Assembly (NCBI RefSeq): GCF_003576645.1
Contig: NC_044930.1
Location: forward strand, 14,058,598 to 14,122,597
Source of the DNA: Ipomoea triloba
Taxonomy: Eukaryota > Streptophyta > Magnoliopsida > Solanales > Convolvulaceae
Direction of reading: 5' to 3'
Length of the DNA: 64,000 bases
The first letter of the stretch is position 1; every line of letters starts with the position of its first letter. Shown here piece by piece: positions 10,054 to 22,248 of the stretch. The translations under genes were made by a program, and so were the position numbers. The notes under the pieces are model-generated. The model searched no databases. It had not been told where the DNA came from and worked only from the letters and a program-made list of their open reading frames with translations.

Positions 10054-11587
10054 TGATGAACATTATTTTTATTCTCAATTTCAATAAATTATATTTTTTA
10101 TTCTTATGCAATTTTTACTAATTATGTACCTACTTTTATTTATTTTAATAATTATTGTTGTTTGAGGTTTTATTATTATTATTATTATGTTATTTATTTA
10201 TTTATTTTTTTTTATTATTAGTTTAGTTAATAAATCTTGACAGCCAATCAATTTAATCCGAGACTTGAAGACTCCTCTCTGCCAGTCGACCTAGTCACGC
10301 ACGATAAACGTCCGATGCGCGAAGGAGAATCACTAGGCAGTTGAGTCGTCAACGCGTCCGATTCTTGGGGAGATCCAATCGTTCAGCTGTGGATCGGAGA
10401 AACAGTTGAGGGCTTGAGCTGTATAAAAGGAGTGAATTTTCACATCATTGGGCATAATCAATTACCTCAGCATAGAGAACTGGTTTCCACCGGTGGTTTT
10501 ACGGTAGCAATTTTCTTCCGGTCATAGCATATTCTTTTCGATCTTCCGTCTGTGAATCTGGTCAGCAACCGTCCTCCAACGAATTAATATCTGCCGACAA
10601 GCAGTCCAAATTTCACTACGGCGCAAGCAAGATTGAAACTTCAATTTTAATTTGCCGGCGGTGCTGCGAACCTAGGTTCATTCTTTCTTTCTTTTTGTTT
10701 TCTTAAATCTGCTTAGCCATAGCTTTTTGTTGGAATTTGTAATCCCTTGAAATTTTATTCATTTGAGAACTCTACTACTACTTGAATTACTATTAGTATT
10801 TTATTTGCAGTGGATTGAGCTTAATTAAGAGTTAATCACAAATTCTTTACTGTAATGGCTTGTTAATTTGTTAGTCTAGGGATATGATGATATTGCCATG
10901 ACATCTATGCATTAATTTATGTTAAATCTTGCCAATTAATTAAGTTTTATCTTATATTTTGGGTTGCGACTAATTGAGTTGAATTTGGCCGTTTTAGCTT
11001 TTATTAGTCTGTTTGAGAGAATTATTAAGTACACATCAATGCTTAGTAATTTAATGCTCTGTAAGATAAAAAGATAAATAGTTTAGTTGTCTTATTAAAT
11101 TATTTATTTGGTTCATAACCCGGGTATTCCGTAAGTTCTTCCTGACTTAATGGGTTTTAACGGTTTAAATAAATGTCTTAAGCATATGAACCGTTAGAAT
11201 ACGTGACTGAATCTGGACGTCATACGGATTAGTCAGATAATAGTTAGAACGAACCCTTAATTTGATTGGCAATATTTGACTAAACATATGCAGAACTAGT
11301 AATGGTTATTGATTCATGTTCCTAGGTTTCTCCAATTTGATTGTTTATTCGATATTCTGATTCTTGGTAATTTATCTATTCTCTTTCACTAAGTGTTGAT
11401 TCAATTGTCTTGTGTTTAATTTATTATTGGTTTTTTTTGGTCCTAGCACTTGTTAATTTAATTAGTTTGATTATAAGTTTTTAAATTGCATAGTTACAAT
11501 TCCCTGTGGGTTCGACCCTTGCCTTTGCACACTATCACTACAACTGACTCGTGCACTTGCGAGGACACTTATTAAAATTGTCCATCA
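10054..11587 (+). repeat. 5' LTR of Athila element
   Basis: Starts TGATGAACATT and ends TTGTCCATCA; 1534 bp, the same length as the 3' LTR. A TATA box is at 10422-10428. The only differences I see from the 3' LTR are a T/C (TAGGTTTCTCC versus TAGGTTCCTCC) and an A/G (TTCAATTGTC versus TTCAGTTGTC). Confidence 0.95.
10422..10428 (+). promoter_or_regulatory. LTR promoter TATA box
   Basis: TATAAAA lies about 370 bp into the LTR, within a GC-richer stretch that follows an AT-rich U3 start. This is the expected Pol II start region for element RNA. The same box is at 21083-21089 in the 3' LTR. Confidence 0.65.
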
Positions 11588-11592
11588 ATTTT

Positions 11593-11610
11593 TGGCGCCG
11601 TTGCCGGGGA
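11593..11610 (+). other. Primer-binding site (tRNA-Asp type)
   Basis: TGGCGCCGTTGCCGGGGA lies five bases inside the 5' LTR. This 18-base match is the PBS type known from Athila-group elements, complementary to the 3' end of tRNA-Asp. Confidence 0.88.
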
Positions 11611-11800
11611 ACTATTTATTGTGCAGTTTGTTTTTCCCTTTGTTTAATCTTGCTTTCAAAAAAAAAAAACAAAAAAAAATATAGTTACTGAATACTTGTT
11701 TCTTGGTTTCCAATTTGCTTTTGATCATTCTACCTGTTTTTTTTTTTTATTTTATTTTATTTTATTTGTTTGTTTGTTAGTTTATTTGTTCTTTTAATTT

Positions 11801-14800
11801 ATGCAAGGTCGTCGTTCTTTAAAACCTACACTATTGCCTTTGGACGACAACATTGATAAGAAAAAGAAAAAGAAAAAGCCTTTACCTTTTGAAAATCCTA
11901 ATCCTAAACCACAAAAAACAACCACAACCATGGATGCACTTCCTCAACCAAACCCTCAACCCAACCCCAGGCTTATGAAAGACTTCGGTAGGCCCCAAGT
12001 AGGAGGTTCACCTTCTTGTATAGTGCTTACTGATGCAGCTAGGAATTATGAGTTAAAAACAGTCCACTACAACCAGTTGCCATCTTTTCACGGTTCAGCA
12101 AGCGAAGATGCCCTTACCTTTATCCGGGATTTCTACGGGATAGTCCAACATTTCCCGTTGAATGACCTGACCGAGGATGCACTAAGAATGAGGTGTTTTC
12201 CATACACCTTGAAAGATGCAGCAAAAACATGGTTCATGTCTCTCACACCGGGATCCCTTCGGACATGGCCGGAGGTGTACAACAAGTTTATAGGTAAATT
12301 TTATTCCCATGCAAAAACTGCTGAGCTAAGAAGAAAAATTGCGACATTTTCGCAAGCTGATGGTGAACCGTTTCATGAGGCATGGGAAAGGTTCAAAATG
12401 CTACTCATTCAATGCCCTCATCATGGCTACCCATTGGAGCTTCAAAATCAAACATTCTATGATGGTTTGACTCAAACCAGCCAATCAATGGTTGACAATG
12501 CGGCTGGAGGTGCCATGGGAGAAAAAACGGCGGAGGAAACTTTAACATTGTATGAAATGCTAGGGGCAAACTCCCAACAAAAGAGTATAAGGGGACGTAC
12601 ACAAGGTATGTATGAAGTTAACTCAAATACGGGGTTGGAAATTCAGGTGTCTGAGCTAGCAAAACAAGTGAAGAGCATGTGTTCTATGATGGGTATGCAG
12701 CAAAATAATGCATTTATGATTGATGAAAATGATTGTGAGCAGGCCAACGCAATGAATAGTTTTAATCAAAGGCCTAGAAACGACCCGTACTCTAATTCTT
12801 ACAATCCGGGTTGGAAAAATCACCCTAATTTTTCTTGGAGTAATAATCAAAATAATTTTCAACCAGTTGCTCCTCAACCAAAAAAACCGTCTTGGGAGGA
12901 TTCTTTGGATACTTTTATACAGACCTGCAATAGACAGCAAGAAGCAAACGATCAACGGTTCCTACAGACTGAGGCATCACTTGCTAAAACTGAGGCTTCA
13001 CTTGCCAGAAATGAAGCGTCTATGAGAAAATTGGAAGTCCAAGTGGGACAAATCGCCGAAGCTCTACAAGGCCATGTGCCAGGTAAGTTGCCTAGTCAAC
13101 CTGAAGAAGCTAAGATTATGACTGTTCTAAGAAGTGGTAAAGTTATTGAAAATAATGTGAAGGGAAATACCACTTGTAAACAATCTGAAATAGTTGAAAA
13201 TTTGAATGTTGATAATGAAGTCAATAAGGATGAACCCAAATTGCATAAATCTAATGATCCTTATGTGCCCCCTAAATCGTATGTTCCTCCCGTTCCATTT
13301 CCTGGTAGATTGAAAAATTCAAAATTTGATAGATCATTTGCTGAGATTTATGACTTGTTGTCAAAAGTGAATGTGAATTTGCCTTTGTTAGACATGATTA
13401 AAAATATGCCTGCCTATGCTAAGTTTTTAAAAGAGTTGAACACTAGAAAGCGTAGGTATGAACATAATGAAAAAGTCTTTATGTCTAAAACTGTAAGTGC
13501 TGTTTTGCAAACTGACTTGCCCCCAAAATTAGAAGACCCCGGTAGTTTCATAATAACTATTACAGTGGGGAATTCTAAGAAAGAAAAGGCAATGCTTGAT
13601 TTAGGGGCAAGCATTAACTTGATGCCATATTCTGTCTACTTGCAGTTGGGTCTGGATAGATTAAAACCTACTACAATGTCCCTAGAGCTTGCTGATCGCT
13701 CTGTTAGATATCCTAGGGGCATTGTAGAAGATGTCTTGGTCCAAGTTGATAAACTAATAATTCCTGCCGACTTTGTTGTTTTAGACATAAATAAAAAGTG
13801 CAATCATGAGCAGGACATGCCTATTTTGCTTGGCCGACCTTTTATGGCCACAGCAAAAACAATGATTGATGTTCAAAATGGAAAATTAACCATGACTGTC
13901 CTAGATGAAACTGTTGAATTTTCCATTTTGAAATCAATGAAATTGCCTGAAAACAATAATAATCATTGCTTTGCTGTAGACATTTTAGATTCCATAATTT
14001 CTGCTGAGTTTTTAGATGAATCTCCGTTGAAGGTCGAAACTGATGAAGAGGAACCTAATCAAAGCCCAATAAAAGAGGGGGGTGTTGAAGGATGTTCACT
14101 CGCAGACTGTCTGGAGCAAATCAAAGAAAAACACCATCCCTCAGTTGAAGCTGACGTTCCGCCCAAGCTGGAATTAAAACTGCTTCCTAGTTCTTTAAAA
14201 TATGCTTTCTTAGGTCCAAATAATACTTATCCTGTAATAATTGCCTCTAACCTTTCACAGGAACAAGAAACAAAATTGCTTGATGTATTAAAAAAATATA
14301 AAAGTGCAATTGGTTGGACAGTAGGAGATATTAAAGGAATAAGTCCAACGGTTTGTATGCATCGGATCTTACTTGAAGAAGGAGCAACCCCTGTCCGTCA
14401 ACCTCAGCGCAGGCTAAATCCGAATATGAAGGAGGTTGTACGTGCAGAAGTCCTAAAGTTGTTGGACTCAGGTATTATTTATCCAATTTCAGATAGTAAA
14501 TGGGTAAGTCCAGTTCATGTAGTGCCAAAAAAATCTGGAATTACTGTTGTTACTAATGAAAAAAATGAGTTAATCCCAACTAGAACAGTAACTGGGTGGC
14601 GTATGTGCATAGATTACAGAAAATTGAATGCTGCCACTAAAAAAGATCATTTTCCTTTGCCCTTTATTGACCAAATGTTAGAAAGGTTAGCTGGGCATGC
14701 TTATTACTGTTTTTTAGATGGCTTTCAAGGTTATTTTCAAATTCCTATTGCACCTGAAGATCAAGAAAAGACGACATTTACATGCCCGTTTGGCACATTT

Positions 14801-17104
14801 GCTTATCGCAGGATGTCATTTGGGTTATGTAATGCACCTGCGACTTTTCAAAGGTGTATGATGTCGATATTTTCTGATATGATTGAAAGATATGTTGAAG
14901 TGTTTATGGATGATTTTTCTCTATTTGGTGACTCTTTTGATGACTGTCTTTCTCATTTATCTTCTGTTCTTGAAAGGTGTGTTAAAATGAACTTAACTTT
15001 GAGTTGGGAGAAAAGTAATTTCATGGTTAATGAAGGCATTGTTTTGGGCCATATCATTTCTGACAGGGGCATAGAGGTTGACAGGGCCAAAATTGAAGTT
15101 ATTTCTAAACTACCTCCCCCTACATCTGTGAAAGAAGTGCGAAGTTTTCTTGGTCATGCAGGTTTTTACAGGCGCTTCATTAAAGACTTTTCAAAAATTT
15201 GTAGGCCTATGTGTAACCTGTTAGCAAAAGATGTTGTCTTCAAGTTTGATGATGAATGTTTGTCTACTTTCAACTTTTTGAAAGAAAAATTAACTTCTGC
15301 TCCCATTCTTGCTGCACCTAATTGGGAGCATCCTTTTGAAATAATGTGTGATGCATCTGATTATGCCATAGGTGCTGTTTTAGGACAGAAAATTAATAAA
15401 CTGCCTTATGTGATTCATTATGCAAGTAAAACTTTGGATAATGCTCAGGTTAACTATACAACTACTGAAAAGGAGTTGTTAGCTGTAGTCTTTGCATTAG
15501 AAAAATTTCGTTCTTACTTGATTGGTTCTAAAGTGATTGTTTATTCTGATCATTCTGCTCTAAAATTTTTGTTGGCTAAAAAAGATGCTAAGCCTAGACT
15601 AATAAGATGGATTTTATTGCTCCAAGAGTTTGATTTGACTATCAGGGATAAGAAAGGATGTGAGAATGTGGTCGCTGATCATTTGTCTCGTTTGCCTGAT
15701 GCAGCTAATAATTGTCCTACATCTGATATTCCTATAAATGACAGGTTCCCTGATGAACAGTTGCTTTCTTTACAAAATAAAGAACCTTGGTATGCAGACA
15801 TTGTGAATTATTTGGTCTCGGGTCAATTTCACCCAGACTTGAATTCACAAGGAAAACAACATTTTCTTTCCAAAGTAAAATATTTTTTTTGGGATGAGCC
15901 TTATTTGTTTAAAATCTGTCCTGATCAAATAATTAGAAGGTGCATACCTGAGTTTGAGCATCAAAATATTTTGAATCACAGTCACACTCTAAACTGCGGA
16001 GGACATTTTAGTGGGAAGAAAACTGCATTGAAGGTTTTGCAGTCTGGTTTTTATTGGCCCACTTTGTTCAAGGATGCATTTGAATTTTGTGCTAAGTGTG
16101 ATAGGTGCCAGAGGACAGGTAATATAAGTAAGCGCCATGAAATGCCCCTTTCAAATATTTTGGTTGTTGATTTGTTTGATGTTTGGGGAATTGATTTCAT
16201 GGGGCCTTTTCCCACTTCCTTTGGTTATAAGTACATTCTTGTGGCTGTTGATTATGTGTCGAAATGGGTTGAAGCTGTGGCTACCAGAACAAATGACAGT
16301 AAAGTTGTTTTAAAGTTCTTGAAAGATATTTTTGTCAGGTTTGGGACACCCAGAGCTATTATTAGCGATGAAGGTACCCACTTCTGTAATAAACTTTTTG
16401 CAGGTTTACTAAAAAAATATGGCATTACTCACAGGGTGGCTACCCCGTACCATCCCCAAACCTCTGGCCAAGTAGAGGTGAGTAACAGGCAAATTAAAGG
16501 AATCTTGGAAAAAACAGTGAATCCTTCCCGGAAGGATTGGGCTATCAAGTTGAATGATGCATTGTGGGCTTACAGGACCGCCTACAAGACCCCGATTGGT
16601 ATGAGCCCGTACAGGTTAGTATTTGGCAAGGCTTGTCATTTGCCGGTGGAGTTAGAACATAGAGCCTATTGGGCTATTAAATTCTTGAATTTTGATTTGC
16701 AGATAGCTGGTGAGGTAAGAAAATTGAATTTGAATGAATTGGATGAAATAAGAAATGAGGCTTATGAAAACTCAAAAATTTATAAAGAAAGAACTAAAGC
16801 CTATCATGATAAGTCTATTTTGAGGAAAAATTTTGAACCTGGAATGAAAGTTTTGTTATTTAACTCTCGTTTGAGATTGTTTCCAGGTAAGTTAAAATCT
16901 AGATGGGCAGGACCTTTTGTGGTACGCGAAGTGTTTTCTCACGGTGCATGTGAGGTTGAAAATCCGACAACAGGTGAAAAATTTAAGGTAAATGGGCAAA
17001 GACTTAAGCAGTACTTCGAGGGTGAACCATCAGCCCATATCGTTGAACAGGTAGAGTTGCAGAATTATGAATGCCCATGTTGTCTAGCTACAGACAATAA
17101 CTGA
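11801..17104 (+). CDS. Athila gag-pol polyprotein, intact
   Basis: A 1767-residue uninterrupted ORF. Gag (Retrotrans_gag-like) lies around residues 90-240 ([25 protein letters not shown]). A Gln/Asn-rich stretch and a short TEASLA coiled repeat follow. The aspartic protease motif is D600-L-G-A-S ([10 protein letters not shown]). RT has [10 protein letters not shown], the catalytic FMDD (D1037, D1038) and [12 protein letters not shown]. RNase H begins with [13 protein letters not shown] near 1184. Integrase has an HHCC finger around 1385-1435 and the DDE triad D1465, D1523, E1559 (35 residues between D and E). There is no chromodomain; the C-terminus is short and Cys-rich. The ATG at 11801 lies about 190 bp after the PBS; an in-frame internal Met (about residue 44, [11 protein letters not shown]) could be an alternative start. 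All visible catalytic residues are present, so this copy may be active or a donor in trans. Confidence 0.93.
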   Translation: MQGRRSLKPTLLPLDDNIDKKKKKKKPLPFENPNPKPQKTTTTMDALPQPNPQPNPRLMKDFGRPQVGGSPSCIVLTDAARNYELKTVHYNQLPSFHGSASEDALTFIRDFYGIVQHFPLNDLTEDALRMRCFPYTLKDAAKTWFMSLTPGSLRTWPEVYNKFIGKFYSHAKTAELRRKIATFSQADGEPFHEAWERFKMLLIQCPHHGYPLELQNQTFYDGLTQTSQSMVDNAAGGAMGEKTAEETLTLYEMLGANSQQKSIRGRTQGMYEVNSNTGLEIQVSELAKQVKSMCSMMGMQQNNAFMIDENDCEQANAMNSFNQRPRNDPYSNSYNPGWKNHPNFSWSNNQNNFQPVAPQPKKPSWEDSLDTFIQTCNRQQEANDQRFLQTEASLAKTEASLARNEASMRKLEVQVGQIAEALQGHVPGKLPSQPEEAKIMTVLRSGKVIENNVKGNTTCKQSEIVENLNVDNEVNKDEPKLHKSNDPYVPPKSYVPPVPFPGRLKNSKFDRSFAEIYDLLSKVNVNLPLLDMIKNMPAYAKFLKELNTRKRRYEHNEKVFMSKTVSAVLQTDLPPKLEDPGSFIITITVGNSKKEKAMLDLGASINLMPYSVYLQLGLDRLKPTTMSLELADRSVRYPRGIVEDVLVQVDKLIIPADFVVLDINKKCNHEQDMPILLGRPFMATAKTMIDVQNGKLTMTVLDETVEFSILKSMKLPENNNNHCFAVDILDSIISAEFLDESPLKVETDEEEPNQSPIKEGGVEGCSLADCLEQIKEKHHPSVEADVPPKLELKLLPSSLKYAFLGPNNTYPVIIASNLSQEQETKLLDVLKKYKSAIGWTVGDIKGISPTVCMHRILLEEGATPVRQPQRRLNPNMKEVVRAEVLKLLDSGIIYPISDSKWVSPVHVVPKKSGITVVTNEKNELIPTRTVTGWRMCIDYRKLNAATKKDHFPLPFIDQMLERLAGHAYYCFLDGFQGYFQIPIAPEDQEKTTFTCPFGTFAYRRMSFGLCNAPATFQRCMMSIFSDMIERYVEVFMDDFSLFGDSFDDCLSHLSSVLERCVKMNLTLSWEKSNFMVNEGIVLGHIISDRGIEVDRAKIEVISKLPPPTSVKEVRSFLGHAGFYRRFIKDFSKICRPMCNLLAKDVVFKFDDECLSTFNFLKEKLTSAPILAAPNWEHPFEIMCDASDYAIGAVLGQKINKLPYVIHYASKTLDNAQVNYTTTEKELLAVVFALEKFRSYLIGSKVIVYSDHSALKFLLAKKDAKPRLIRWILLLQEFDLTIRDKKGCENVVADHLSRLPDAANNCPTSDIPINDRFPDEQLLSLQNKEPWYADIVNYLVSGQFHPDLNSQGKQHFLSKVKYFFWDEPYLFKICPDQIIRRCIPEFEHQNILNHSHTLNCGGHFSGKKTALKVLQSGFYWPTLFKDAFEFCAKCDRCQRTGNISKRHEMPLSNILVVDLFDVWGIDFMGPFPTSFGYKYILVAVDYVSKWVEAVATRTNDSKVVLKFLKDIFVRFGTPRAIISDEGTHFCNKLFAGLLKKYGITHRVATPYHPQTSGQVEVSNRQIKGILEKTVNPSRKDWAIKLNDALWAYRTAYKTPIGMSPYRLVFGKACHLPVELEHRAYWAIKFLNFDLQIAGEVRKLNLNELDEIRNEAYENSKIYKERTKAYHDKSILRKNFEPGMKVLLFNSRLRLFPGKLKSRWAGPFVVREVFSHGACEVENPTTGEKFKVNGQRLKQYFEGEPSAHIVEQVELQNYECPCCLATDNN

Positions 17105-17705
17105 AGCGCTTTTGGGAGGCAACCCATTTCTCTTTCCCTTTTCATTTATTTTCATTTTCCTTATTTCTGTTATTTCCCTAATTTGCGTTGTTCTTCTATT
17201 TTTTTTTTGTTCTCAACATTGAGGACAATGTTTGAAATAAGTGTGGGGAAGGGATTTCTGTTTTAACTTATGCATGCCAATCTCATTCTTTCAAAAAGGA
17301 AATAAAAAAATTTACTTTTAAACGAAATAAATAGGCTTTAACTTGAGCTCTTACCCAATAAGTCCTTTTGAATAGCCTATGATGAAAATAATGCAAGTTT
17401 CTGTCAGCTCTTAATGTGTATACTGCATGTGACTAGTTGTTAATTGCTTTAGCTTTATATCTTGAATAACTATATCAAAAAAAAAATCAAAAAAAAAAAA
17501 AAACAAAGTAAATAGAATTTGAGAATCACAATTACCCTTATATTTTTATGCATTTTTCTTTGATAGTTATATGTTGGTTTCACTTTATATTATCTTTTTC
17601 AAATTCTTAAATAATTCTTGAGTGCTATAAATTATGGTGTAGTGTGTTGGTTCAAGGATCATCTTTGTGGCATAAGTGAGGTGGAAAATATCCAAAAAAA
17701 AAAAA
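17105..17705 (+). other. Post-pol noncoding region (first printed copy)
   Basis: Directly after the stop comes GCGCTTTTGGGAGGCAACCC, then CAACATTGAGGACAATGTTT and an AAGTGTGGGG purine motif, a conserved Athila post-pol signature also recognisable in the relics at 50.9 and 59.6 kb. Poly-A runs occur at 17478-17506 and 17694-17705. The sequence is identical to 19420-20020. Confidence 0.75.
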
Positions 17706-17706
17706 N
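17706..17706. other. Single N: contig join with 2.3-kb duplicated overlap
   Basis: The 2314 bases before the N (15392-17705) and after it (17707-20020) look identical, including the poly-A runs. The simplest reading is that two contigs overlapping by 2.3 kb inside the element were joined end to end. Confidence 0.88.
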
Positions 17707-17724
17707 ATTAATAAACTGCCTTAT

Positions 17725-19419
17725 GTGATTCATTATGCAAGTAAAACTTTGGATAATGCTCAGGTTAACTATACAACTACTGAAAAGGAGTTGTTAGCTG
17801 TAGTCTTTGCATTAGAAAAATTTCGTTCTTACTTGATTGGTTCTAAAGTGATTGTTTATTCTGATCATTCTGCTCTAAAATTTTTGTTGGCTAAAAAAGA
17901 TGCTAAGCCTAGACTAATAAGATGGATTTTATTGCTCCAAGAGTTTGATTTGACTATCAGGGATAAGAAAGGATGTGAGAATGTGGTCGCTGATCATTTG
18001 TCTCGTTTGCCTGATGCAGCTAATAATTGTCCTACATCTGATATTCCTATAAATGACAGGTTCCCTGATGAACAGTTGCTTTCTTTACAAAATAAAGAAC
18101 CTTGGTATGCAGACATTGTGAATTATTTGGTCTCGGGTCAATTTCACCCAGACTTGAATTCACAAGGAAAACAACATTTTCTTTCCAAAGTAAAATATTT
18201 TTTTTGGGATGAGCCTTATTTGTTTAAAATCTGTCCTGATCAAATAATTAGAAGGTGCATACCTGAGTTTGAGCATCAAAATATTTTGAATCACAGTCAC
18301 ACTCTAAACTGCGGAGGACATTTTAGTGGGAAGAAAACTGCATTGAAGGTTTTGCAGTCTGGTTTTTATTGGCCCACTTTGTTCAAGGATGCATTTGAAT
18401 TTTGTGCTAAGTGTGATAGGTGCCAGAGGACAGGTAATATAAGTAAGCGCCATGAAATGCCCCTTTCAAATATTTTGGTTGTTGATTTGTTTGATGTTTG
18501 GGGAATTGATTTCATGGGGCCTTTTCCCACTTCCTTTGGTTATAAGTACATTCTTGTGGCTGTTGATTATGTGTCGAAATGGGTTGAAGCTGTGGCTACC
18601 AGAACAAATGACAGTAAAGTTGTTTTAAAGTTCTTGAAAGATATTTTTGTCAGGTTTGGGACACCCAGAGCTATTATTAGCGATGAAGGTACCCACTTCT
18701 GTAATAAACTTTTTGCAGGTTTACTAAAAAAATATGGCATTACTCACAGGGTGGCTACCCCGTACCATCCCCAAACCTCTGGCCAAGTAGAGGTGAGTAA
18801 CAGGCAAATTAAAGGAATCTTGGAAAAAACAGTGAATCCTTCCCGGAAGGATTGGGCTATCAAGTTGAATGATGCATTGTGGGCTTACAGGACCGCCTAC
18901 AAGACCCCGATTGGTATGAGCCCGTACAGGTTAGTATTTGGCAAGGCTTGTCATTTGCCGGTGGAGTTAGAACATAGAGCCTATTGGGCTATTAAATTCT
19001 TGAATTTTGATTTGCAGATAGCTGGTGAGGTAAGAAAATTGAATTTGAATGAATTGGATGAAATAAGAAATGAGGCTTATGAAAACTCAAAAATTTATAA
19101 AGAAAGAACTAAAGCCTATCATGATAAGTCTATTTTGAGGAAAAATTTTGAACCTGGAATGAAAGTTTTGTTATTTAACTCTCGTTTGAGATTGTTTCCA
19201 GGTAAGTTAAAATCTAGATGGGCAGGACCTTTTGTGGTACGCGAAGTGTTTTCTCACGGTGCATGTGAGGTTGAAAATCCGACAACAGGTGAAAAATTTA
19301 AGGTAAATGGGCAAAGACTTAAGCAGTACTTCGAGGGTGAACCATCAGCCCATATCGTTGAACAGGTAGAGTTGCAGAATTATGAATGCCCATGTTGTCT
19401 AGCTACAGACAATAACTGA
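17725..19419 (+). pseudogene. Duplicate of Athila RNase H-integrase (probable artefact)
   Basis: A 564-residue frame identical to the C-terminal part of the polyprotein at 11801-17104. It has no gag, protease or RT of its own and begins at an internal Met. Given the N just upstream and the identity to base level, I treat it as a second printing of the same DNA, not a second gene. Confidence 0.85.
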
Positions 19420-20700
19420 AGCGCTTTTGGGAGGCAACCCATTTCTCTTTCCCTTTTCATTTATTTTCATTTTCCTTATTTCTGTTATTTCCCTAATTTG
19501 CGTTGTTCTTCTATTTTTTTTTTGTTCTCAACATTGAGGACAATGTTTGAAATAAGTGTGGGGAAGGGATTTCTGTTTTAACTTATGCATGCCAATCTCA
19601 TTCTTTCAAAAAGGAAATAAAAAAATTTACTTTTAAACGAAATAAATAGGCTTTAACTTGAGCTCTTACCCAATAAGTCCTTTTGAATAGCCTATGATGA
19701 AAATAATGCAAGTTTCTGTCAGCTCTTAATGTGTATACTGCATGTGACTAGTTGTTAATTGCTTTAGCTTTATATCTTGAATAACTATATCAAAAAAAAA
19801 ATCAAAAAAAAAAAAAAACAAAGTAAATAGAATTTGAGAATCACAATTACCCTTATATTTTTATGCATTTTTCTTTGATAGTTATATGTTGGTTTCACTT
19901 TATATTATCTTTTTCAAATTCTTAAATAATTCTTGAGTGCTATAAATTATGGTGTAGTGTGTTGGTTCAAGGATCATCTTTGTGGCATAAGTGAGGTGGA
20001 AAATATCCAAAAAAAAAAAAATTGAAAAATAATTGAGAGTGTTTATTTATTCATTTATTTTATTTGCAAAAAAAAAAAAATTCAGAGATTCTACTCCGCT
20101 GGATCAGCCACCTACACATGTACCATAAATAAATAATAAGTGTCGTGGTCTGGTTCATGAGTACACACAAAATTGAAAACCCAAACATGCCTGGCGTAAA
20201 ATGGCGAGGTTTTTTGGGGAAGTTCTCTTTAGAAAAAGTCATAAATAGAAAAAAGATAATGAGTGAACTCTGGAAGAGACGAGCATTTGCATTACAATTT
20301 TTAATAAATGCCTTCGATCCTTGTTTCTTTCATATTTTGCACTTGCACTATGATAGAATTTTTCTGAATTTGATTTAGGGTGTATTCGGTGAAATTTTCA
20401 TATTTATTAGTTTTTTTGTATAGCTCATATAAGGGTTACTAGCACACTTGCACATATTTCCTTATTTTTATAGCATGATATTATAATAAAAGTTCTAGTC
20501 AAGTGTTTTATGCATTCTTCGAGCTGACATTAACCTACATTGATGAGGCAATAAAATTTAAAACCTATTTATTCTCAAAAAAAAAAAAAAAAAGTTTACC
20601 TATTTGGGTAAAGCTCAATCTAATTCTGGGCTCTGTTTCTCTTTAGTTTCTTTTCATTTCTTTTTAATAAAGTCTTTGCTTGAGGACAAACAAATAAATA
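19420..20700 (+). other. Athila 3' noncoding region
   Basis: About 1.3 kb between the pol stop and the PPT. It is AT-rich with poly-A runs, and the longest frame is under 80 codons. Many Athila elements carry an env-like ORF here; none is seen. It ends with GAGGACAAACAAATAAATAA before the PPT. Confidence 0.7.
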
Positions 20701-20714
20701 AGTGTGGGGAAATT
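20701..20714 (+). other. Polypurine tract of Athila
   Basis: AGTGTGGGGAAATT lies immediately before the 3' LTR start at 20715, the expected plus-strand primer. Confidence 0.8.
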
Positions 20715-22248
20715 TGATGAACATTATTTTTATTCTCAATTTCAATAAATTATATTTTTTATTCTTATGCAATTTTTACTAATTATGTACCTACTTTTAT
20801 TTATTTTAATAATTATTGTTGTTTGAGGTTTTATTATTATTATTATTATGTTATTTATTTATTTATTTTTTTTTATTATTAGTTTAGTTAATAAATCTTG
20901 ACAGCCAATCAATTTAATCCGAGACTTGAAGACTCCTCTCTGCCAGTCGACCTAGTCACGCACGATAAACGTCCGATGCGCGAAGGAGAATCACTAGGCA
21001 GTTGAGTCGTCAACGCGTCCGATTCTTGGGGAGATCCAATCGTTCAGCTGTGGATCGGAGAAACAGTTGAGGGCTTGAGCTGTATAAAAGGAGTGAATTT
21101 TCACATCATTGGGCATAATCAATTACCTCAGCATAGAGAACTGGTTTCCACCGGTGGTTTTACGGTAGCAATTTTCTTCCGGTCATAGCATATTCTTTTC
21201 GATCTTCCGTCTGTGAATCTGGTCAGCAACCGTCCTCCAACGAATTAATATCTGCCGACAAGCAGTCCAAATTTCACTACGGCGCAAGCAAGATTGAAAC
21301 TTCAATTTTAATTTGCCGGCGGTGCTGCGAACCTAGGTTCATTCTTTCTTTCTTTTTGTTTTCTTAAATCTGCTTAGCCATAGCTTTTTGTTGGAATTTG
21401 TAATCCCTTGAAATTTTATTCATTTGAGAACTCTACTACTACTTGAATTACTATTAGTATTTTATTTGCAGTGGATTGAGCTTAATTAAGAGTTAATCAC
21501 AAATTCTTTACTGTAATGGCTTGTTAATTTGTTAGTCTAGGGATATGATGATATTGCCATGACATCTATGCATTAATTTATGTTAAATCTTGCCAATTAA
21601 TTAAGTTTTATCTTATATTTTGGGTTGCGACTAATTGAGTTGAATTTGGCCGTTTTAGCTTTTATTAGTCTGTTTGAGAGAATTATTAAGTACACATCAA
21701 TGCTTAGTAATTTAATGCTCTGTAAGATAAAAAGATAAATAGTTTAGTTGTCTTATTAAATTATTTATTTGGTTCATAACCCGGGTATTCCGTAAGTTCT
21801 TCCTGACTTAATGGGTTTTAACGGTTTAAATAAATGTCTTAAGCATATGAACCGTTAGAATACGTGACTGAATCTGGACGTCATACGGATTAGTCAGATA
21901 ATAGTTAGAACGAACCCTTAATTTGATTGGCAATATTTGACTAAACATATGCAGAACTAGTAATGGTTATTGATTCATGTTCCTAGGTTCCTCCAATTTG
22001 ATTGTTTATTCGATATTCTGATTCTTGGTAATTTATCTATTCTCTTTCACTAAGTGTTGATTCAGTTGTCTTGTGTTTAATTTATTATTGGTTTTTTTTG
22101 GTCCTAGCACTTGTTAATTTAATTAGTTTGATTATAAGTTTTTAAATTGCATAGTTACAATTCCCTGTGGGTTCGACCCTTGCCTTTGCACACTATCACT
22201 ACAACTGACTCGTGCACTTGCGAGGACACTTATTAAAATTGTCCATCA
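20715..22248 (+). repeat. 3' LTR of Athila element
   Basis: A 1534-bp copy of 10054-11587 with the same TGATGAACATT start and CCATCA end, followed by TSD GGTGT. Confidence 0.95.

Larger units (their letters stand above)
10054..22248 (+). mobile_element. Athila-type Ty3/gypsy retrotransposon, very young
   Basis: A plus-strand gypsy element inserted in copia B and flanked by a perfect 5-bp TSD GGTGT (10049-10053 and 22249-22253). Two 1534-bp LTRs, a tRNA-Asp-type PBS, one gag-pol ORF and a PPT are all present. As printed it spans 12195 bp, but 2315 bp (15392-17705 plus N) look duplicated by assembly, so the real element is about 9.9 kb. I count two mismatches between the LTRs. The Athila placement rests on PBS type, the D-L-G-A-S protease, FMDD RT, no chromodomain, and the CAACATTGAGGACAATGTTT post-pol signature. 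No envelope-like ORF is seen. Confidence 0.93.

Noticed and set aside
17725..19419. A second, partial Athila polyprotein gene
   Set aside because: Base-identical to 15410-17104 and separated by a single N. Best explained as an unmerged contig overlap.
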